Below are positions 5,134 through 8,561 of a stretch of 8,561 nt of DNA, in pieces (position 1 is the stretch's first letter; each line of letters starts with the position of its first letter). Source of the DNA: Actinomycetota bacterium (lineage in GTDB: Bacteria > Actinomycetota > Thermoleophilia > Solirubrobacterales > Solirubrobacteraceae); NCBI GenBank assembly GCA_005888335.1, contig VAWY01000139.1, forward strand, positions 1 through 8,561, written 5' to 3'. The notes beneath the pieces were generated by a model, which ran no database searches, was not told the DNA's origin, and saw nothing but the letters and a program-made list of their open reading frames with translations. A program made the position numbers and the translations under genes.

Positions 5134-5901
5134 TCACTTCTGTGCCTCCGGGCTCGTGCGGATGACCGGCACGGTGCGGTCGACGGCGAACGCGTGGACG
5201 GCTGTGCAGGTCACGTGCTGGTCCTTGATGGCGGCTGTGACGTCGGGCGAGGCGATGACGTCGTCGAGCTCGGCGCGGGTGCCGGTGCCGAGGACGACGG
5301 CTCCGTGGTAGCGCCGGTGCGGCGGGTTGTCGTGGGATACCCCGGGGGTGCGGTGGGGCACGGCTGTCAGGGGCAGGAAGGTGTAGGTCCGCAGGTCGCG
5401 TGCGCCCGCGGCGTGCAGCGCCGGCCCGAGACGGGCGTGGAGGAACGCGCGGAAGGACCGGCCGGAGATGCCTCGGCGTCGGCGGACCAGCAGCACCGTC
5501 CGGTGGCCGACCGAGTCGGCGTGTCCGCTTGTCCACCAGCGCCCGCCGGCGGGTCCGGTCAGGTGACCGAGGACGTGCTCGAAGAGGTTCTGCTCGTCGA
5601 ACAGGACCGCGCGCATGCGCGGCGGCAGGAGCAGCGCAGCGGCGATGCTGGAGAACCGCACTTCGGTAAGCCCGTCGGTCCGCCACGACGATGCGACCGT
5701 GGTCCCGACGTTGTGGGTGGCGGGCCAGTAGCTGTGGTCGGTCGCCGAGAGGTGGTACTGGTTGTACTCGACCAGGCGCGGAAGGCGCCGGACCAGCTCG
5801 GCGTGCGGTCCGGCCCAGTACTCGCGCGCGACGTCGCGCGGCAGATCCTCGCGCAGGCGCACCGGGTACAGACCCGAGGTCGTGGGAACGGGCGTATTCA
5901 T
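5134..5901 (-). CDS. EthD-like protein, 255 aa
   Basis: The N-terminal third carries the EthD pattern, a strand followed by REYWAGPHAELVRRLPRLVE and YNQYH (residues 27-50), typical of dimeric alpha/beta-barrel (ferredoxin-fold) proteins. A second region with similar layout (SFRAFLHARLGPALHAAGAR to about residue 170, then an AVVLGTGTRAELDDVIASPD strand/helix near 200-220) suggests two such units in tandem. EthD proteins accompany catabolic oxygenases and reductases; their own activity is mostly unknown. The ATG at 5901 overlaps the preceding stop (ATGA), with GGAGG 10 bases upstream. It is the last gene of the four-gene operon. No clear terminator follows; a short CAGCC/GGCTG palindrome near 5124 has too small a loop. 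Confidence 0.7.
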   Translation of the reverse strand: MNTPVPTTSGLYPVRLREDLPRDVAREYWAGPHAELVRRLPRLVEYNQYHLSATDHSYWPATHNVGTTVASSWRTDGLTEVRFSSIAAALLLPPRMRAVLFDEQNLFEHVLGHLTGPAGGRWWTSGHADSVGHRTVLLVRRRRGISGRSFRAFLHARLGPALHAAGARDLRTYTFLPLTAVPHRTPGVSHDNPPHRRYHGAVVLGTGTRAELDDVIASPDVTAAIKDQHVTCTAVHAFAVDRTVPVIRTSPEAQK

Positions 5902-7181
5902 CGGACTTCGGCCTCCGGGGTAAGAGCGCGGCGCAGCATGGCGTCCTTGCGCGCCCGGATCTCCGGGCGGTAGCAGTCGATCGGCTGGCCGCCGAACCGC
6001 GCGATGCAGCCGTTGCAATAGCCGCACACGGGCGCGTCGGGCTGCGGGTCGCCGGTGACGTGGCGGAACAGATAGGGGTCGGCGATGAACGCCCGCGCGG
6101 CCGACACGGCGTCGCAGCTGCCGGCGCGCAGCGCCCCTTCCATGGCGGCGCGGCTGTGGAACCCGCCGACGCAGATCACGGGGATGTCGAGCGCGCGGGT
6201 GAACCGTTCGGCGTAGGGCAGGTTGAAGCCCTCGCTGCCCGGCGCCAGGCGCTGTGCGACGCGCTCGATCAGCGGCCCGGCCGCCAACCCGAGCGCCTTG
6301 CGCGGAAGGCTCGCCTGCTGCCCGTGCCCCTCGCGGATCTGCGCCCGCCAGAACCCCTTGTACTTGCCGAGCACCATGCCGGGCCAGGACTCGTAGTGCG
6401 CGCGCGAGATCTCGATCGCGTCAAGGCCGGCGTCCTGCAGCGCGACGCCCACGGCCACCAGCTCGTCGGTGGTAGCGCCGCGGCGCAGCGGCAGCATGTC
6501 GGTCCCGTTGAGCTTGGCGAGGACCGGGAAGTCGTCGCCGACGCGGCGGCGGATCGCCGTCAGCACCTCGAGCAGCAACCGCATGCGGTTGGTCAGGCTG
6601 CCGCCGTAGTCGTCGTCGCGGCGGTTGGTGTGCGGCGTCAGGAACTCGCTCAGCAGGTAGCCGTGGGCGGCGTGGATCTGCGCGCCGTCGAAGCCTGCCT
6701 GCTGGGCGCGGGCGGCGGCCGCGGCGAAGCTCTCCACGACGCCCGCCAGCTCGTCCCTGCGCAGCGCGCGCGGCCGGCTGCCGTTCACCGGGTCGGGCAC
6801 CGCCGACGGCGCGACGATGCCCGGGCTGCCGGGCGCGGGATGCACCATCTGCCGCCCGCCGTGGTTGAGCTGCGCGACGAGCTTGACCCCGTGGTGGCGC
6901 GCGAGGGCGACCCACCGCCGCAGGCCGGGGAGCTTGTCGTCGTCGTCGATGCCCGCCTGTCGGCCGGCCGACTTGCCCTGCAGCGACACGTACAGGTTGC
7001 CGGTCACGATCAGGGGCGTGCCGGCCCGGGCCATCGGCTCGTAGAACTCCAGCAGCTCGTCGGTGACGAACCCGTCCTCGGTCGCCCGCGTCTCGCTCGT
7101 CGCGGACTTGAACAGCCTGCCCGCGACCTCCATGCGCCCGATCTGCAGCGGCTCGCCGATCGCGCTCGCTCGTCCGCTCAT
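5898..7181 (-). CDS. NADH:flavin oxidoreductase, Old Yellow Enzyme type with 4-Cys cluster motif, 427 aa
   Basis: An FMN-binding TIM-barrel ene-reductase. Family signatures in order: LFKSATSE at residues 23-30, AQLNHGGRQ at 103-111, IHAAHGYLLSEFLTPHTN at 169-186 with H170/H173 in the substrate-binding position, the RxDDYGGSLTNR block at 188-199, and the FMN-phosphate loop around VICVGGF (335-341). Near the end C386, C389, C392 and C403 (C-x2-C-x2-C-x10-C) match the 4Fe-4S site of the 2,4-dienoyl-CoA reductase/trimethylamine dehydrogenase branch. Those enzymes are usually about 650-750 residues with a flavin/NAD domain after the barrel; this one stops about 24 residues after the last cysteine. 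A separate reductase would be needed to use NAD(P)H through the cluster. The ATG at 7181 overlaps the hydrolase stop (TGATG), with GAGG 8 bases upstream. It probably reduces an activated C=C bond in the operon's substrate. Confidence 0.88.
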   Translation of the reverse strand: MSGRASAIGEPLQIGRMEVAGRLFKSATSETRATEDGFVTDELLEFYEPMARAGTPLIVTGNLYVSLQGKSAGRQAGIDDDDKLPGLRRWVALARHHGVKLVAQLNHGGRQMVHPAPGSPGIVAPSAVPDPVNGSRPRALRRDELAGVVESFAAAAARAQQAGFDGAQIHAAHGYLLSEFLTPHTNRRDDDYGGSLTNRMRLLLEVLTAIRRRVGDDFPVLAKLNGTDMLPLRRGATTDELVAVGVALQDAGLDAIEISRAHYESWPGMVLGKYKGFWRAQIREGHGQQASLPRKALGLAAGPLIERVAQRLAPGSEGFNLPYAERFTRALDIPVICVGGFHSRAAMEGALRAGSCDAVSAARAFIADPYLFRHVTGDPQPDAPVCGYCNGCIARFGGQPIDCYRPEIRARKDAMLRRALTPEAEVR

Positions 7182-8047
7182 CACTTGGTCCTCGGGCTCA
7201 GGAAGTCGATGACGGCCGAGTTGAACAGCTCGGCCTGCTCCCACTGGACCCAGTGGCCGGCGTTGGGGATCTCGAGCAGCCGGCAGTTGGGCATGGTCTT
7301 CGCGAGCGCGGGGCCGCCGCTGGGGCGGTTGACCTTGTCCTCGGCGCCCCACACGACGAGCGTCGGCGTCTCGAGCTTGGAGAGACGCTTGTCGCGCGTG
7401 AAGTCCATACGCCAGAGCGTGCGCAGCGCGAGCGGGCCGGAGGGCCGGCGCAGCGGCGGGTTGGCGACGACCTCCGGGTCGATGCTCGCCTCATAGCGCT
7501 CGTCGATGACGCTGTCGGGGACGCCGGCGCCCTCGTGGACGAGGTACTCGCGGATGAACGTCTCGAGCTTGTCGCGTGAAGGCCCGTCGCCGCCGTAGTA
7601 GCTCAGGAGCGAGTTGAGCCCCTTCGTCGGCAGCGCGCGCGTGGTGCCGATGCCGCCAGGGCCCATGAGCACGAGCTTGTCGACGCGCCCGGGCGTGTCG
7701 AGCGCGAGGCGCAGCGCGCACGCGCCGCCGTACGAGTTGCCCACGAGGCTCGCCCGGTCGATGCCGAGCGCGTCCAGCAGGGCGCGGATCGCGTCGGCCA
7801 GGTAGCCGAACGGGTCCGAGCCGTCGACGCCCTTGCTCGATCGCCCGTAGCCCGGAAGGTCGGGCACGATCACGCGAAAGTGCTCGGCGAGCGCGTCGAC
7901 GTTGCGCGAGAAGTTCGACAGGCCGGACGCGCCGGGGCCGCCTCCGTGGAGGAGCACGACGGGTGCGCCGCGGCCGGCCTCGGCGAGGAAGATCTCCTTG
8001 CCGCCGACGCTGACGGTTCGCTCGGTCACGGTTGTGGTGGGGGTCAT
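7181..8047 (-). CDS. Alpha/beta hydrolase, meta-cleavage product (C-C bond) hydrolase type, 288 aa
   Basis: Resembles BphD/HsaD/MhpC hydrolases, which split the vinylogous 1,5-diketone made by ring-cleaving dioxygenases. Visible signs: the oxyanion motif LLHGGGPGASGLSNFSRN (from residue 32), PDLPGYGRSSKG (62-73), the nucleophile elbow GNSYGG with Ser105, Asp237 in VVWGAEDKVNR, and His265 in NAGHWVQWE. Length fits the family (about 280-290). I chose ATG 8047 because GGAG lies 6 bases before it. ATG 8080, overlapping the previous stop as ATGA, would add 11 residues (MTRIPMKPEHH) and is an alternative. It is the second gene of the operon. No extradiol dioxygenase is in view, so the true substrate is open; other C-C or ester substrates are possible. 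Confidence 0.85.
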   Translation of the reverse strand: MTPTTTVTERTVSVGGKEIFLAEAGRGAPVVLLHGGGPGASGLSNFSRNVDALAEHFRVIVPDLPGYGRSSKGVDGSDPFGYLADAIRALLDALGIDRASLVGNSYGGACALRLALDTPGRVDKLVLMGPGGIGTTRALPTKGLNSLLSYYGGDGPSRDKLETFIREYLVHEGAGVPDSVIDERYEASIDPEVVANPPLRRPSGPLALRTLWRMDFTRDKRLSKLETPTLVVWGAEDKVNRPSGGPALAKTMPNCRLLEIPNAGHWVQWEQAELFNSAVIDFLSPRTK

Positions 8048-8076
8048 GTGGTGCTCCGGTTTCATGGGGATGCGGG

Positions 8077-8561
8077 TCATCGGCTGAGCCACCCTTCGAG
8101 GCGGCGGGTCAGGACGGGCATGGCGATCCACGTCAGGACAACGACGTTCGCTGCTGACGTCGCCGCCACGGCAGGCACGAGCGGAAGGCCGGGGAGCACG
8201 AACTCGCGTGCGGCGCTGAAGGCCAGCGCGACTGGGACGAGCGCCGCGAGCACGATGGCCGCCTGCTTCCAGCGGCGCGGCTCGGACGAGGCGCCGGAGA
8301 ACCATCCGGCGAATCCGCCGAGCACGGTGATGGTCCGCTCGCCGTCGGCGAGCTTGGCCATCTCGTCGAGCGCTGCATGGCGGTCAGCGGCGCTGAGCCA
8401 CCGGTCGAGCGCGGCGCGGTCGGTGAAGCGCAGCAGGGCGACCGTCTCTGGCTGCACCGCGGGGATCGCCGGCACGAGCTCCTGGCTGAGCAGGCCGCCG
8501 AGCGCTCGCGCACGCGTGACGGCAGCGTCGTGCAGCGAGCGGTGAGCCACCTCGGTCCCGG
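8077..8561 (-). CDS. ABM-like domain protein with two membrane helices (5' end cut)
   Basis: The visible 160 residues begin inside the protein (GTEVAHRSLHDAAVTRARA). They continue through ELVPAIPAVQPETVALLRFT and DRAALDRWLSA, the strand-helix layout of an antibiotic-biosynthesis-monooxygenase (ABM) ferredoxin-like fold, and FAGWFSG. The sequence then turns membrane-bound: WKQAAIVLAALVPVALAF and an ANVVVLTWIAMPVLTRRL helix, ending EGWLSR. A GTG at 8550 could serve as a start, but the ABM fold would lack its first strand, so the gene most likely begins beyond the window. The stop overlaps ATG 8080 of the hydrolase. ABM-plus-two-helix proteins are known in actinobacteria without a defined role; here it may detoxify or sense quinone-like intermediates, which is a guess. 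Confidence 0.65.
   Translation of the reverse strand, partial: GTEVAHRSLHDAAVTRARALGGLLSQELVPAIPAVQPETVALLRFTDRAALDRWLSAADRHAALDEMAKLADGERTITVLGGFAGWFSGASSEPRRWKQAAIVLAALVPVALAFSAAREFVLPGLPLVPAVAATSAANVVVLTWIAMPVLTRRLEGWLSR

Noticed and set aside
4508..5311. 267-codon plus-strand frame as one gene
   Set aside because: It overlaps the antitoxin in another frame, then reads the toxin remnant and the antisense of the SDR fragment; it is a chance fusion.
5691..7496. 601-codon plus-strand frame
   Set aside because: Antisense shadow of the flavin oxidoreductase and hydrolase genes, whose motifs are unambiguous on the minus strand.
1..8561. CRISPR array, rRNA or complete insertion sequence
   Set aside because: No regularly spaced repeats, rRNA-like segments, or transposase with terminal inverted repeats were seen.

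Overview
The window is very GC-rich. Genes overlap at ATGA or TGATG junctions, GTG starts are common, and one start looks leaderless. This suggests a high-GC actinobacterium, possibly a soil Thermoleophilia/Solirubrobacterales-type organism; the lineage is inferred from style and protein family, not measured.

Layout. (1) 1-834: two short unrecognised minus-strand genes and about 400 bases with no convincing gene. This ends at a 41-base remnant of a CAU-anticodon tRNA (835-875), from the anticodon loop to the discriminator base, followed by an intrinsic terminator (879-906). No 5' half of a tRNA is present. This is how the distal attachment site of a tRNA-integrated element looks, so 1-834 is probably the end of such an element and the sequence to the right is older chromosome. 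(2) 907-1196: intergenic, with two inverted repeats, one of them an elaborate nested hairpin. (3) 3324-1197, minus: a three-gene overlapping operon of a small one-helix membrane protein, an ApbE-type FAD:protein FMN transferase, and a ferric-reductase-like haem b membrane protein with an unusual C-terminal domain. It looks like an extracytosolic flavin/haem electron-transfer module, but no standard FMN-binding acceptor domain is recognised. (4) 3385-5100: a gene graveyard. It holds a MobF/TrwC relaxase pseudogene lacking its catalytic core, a fragment of an apparently exported protein, an intact ribbon-helix-helix antitoxin with an operator-like promoter, the first third of its ParE/RelE-like toxin, and the C-terminal part of a short-chain dehydrogenase joined tail to tail with the broken toxin. 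(5) 8561-5134, minus: a tightly coupled four-gene operon of a membrane-anchored ABM-like protein (partial), a BphD/HsaD-type C-C hydrolase, an Old Yellow Enzyme-type flavin oxidoreductase with a four-cysteine cluster motif, and an EthD-like protein.

How they work together. The last operon reads as part of a catabolic pathway for an aromatic, alicyclic or steroid-like compound: the flavoenzyme would reduce an activated C=C bond, the hydrolase would cut a vinylogous diketone, and the two ferredoxin-fold-type proteins (EthD, ABM) have accessory or unknown roles. The substrate cannot be read from sequence, and no ring-cleavage dioxygenase is in view. The clearest evidence of mobility is the tRNA remnant and the relaxase pseudogene; they may belong to different events.
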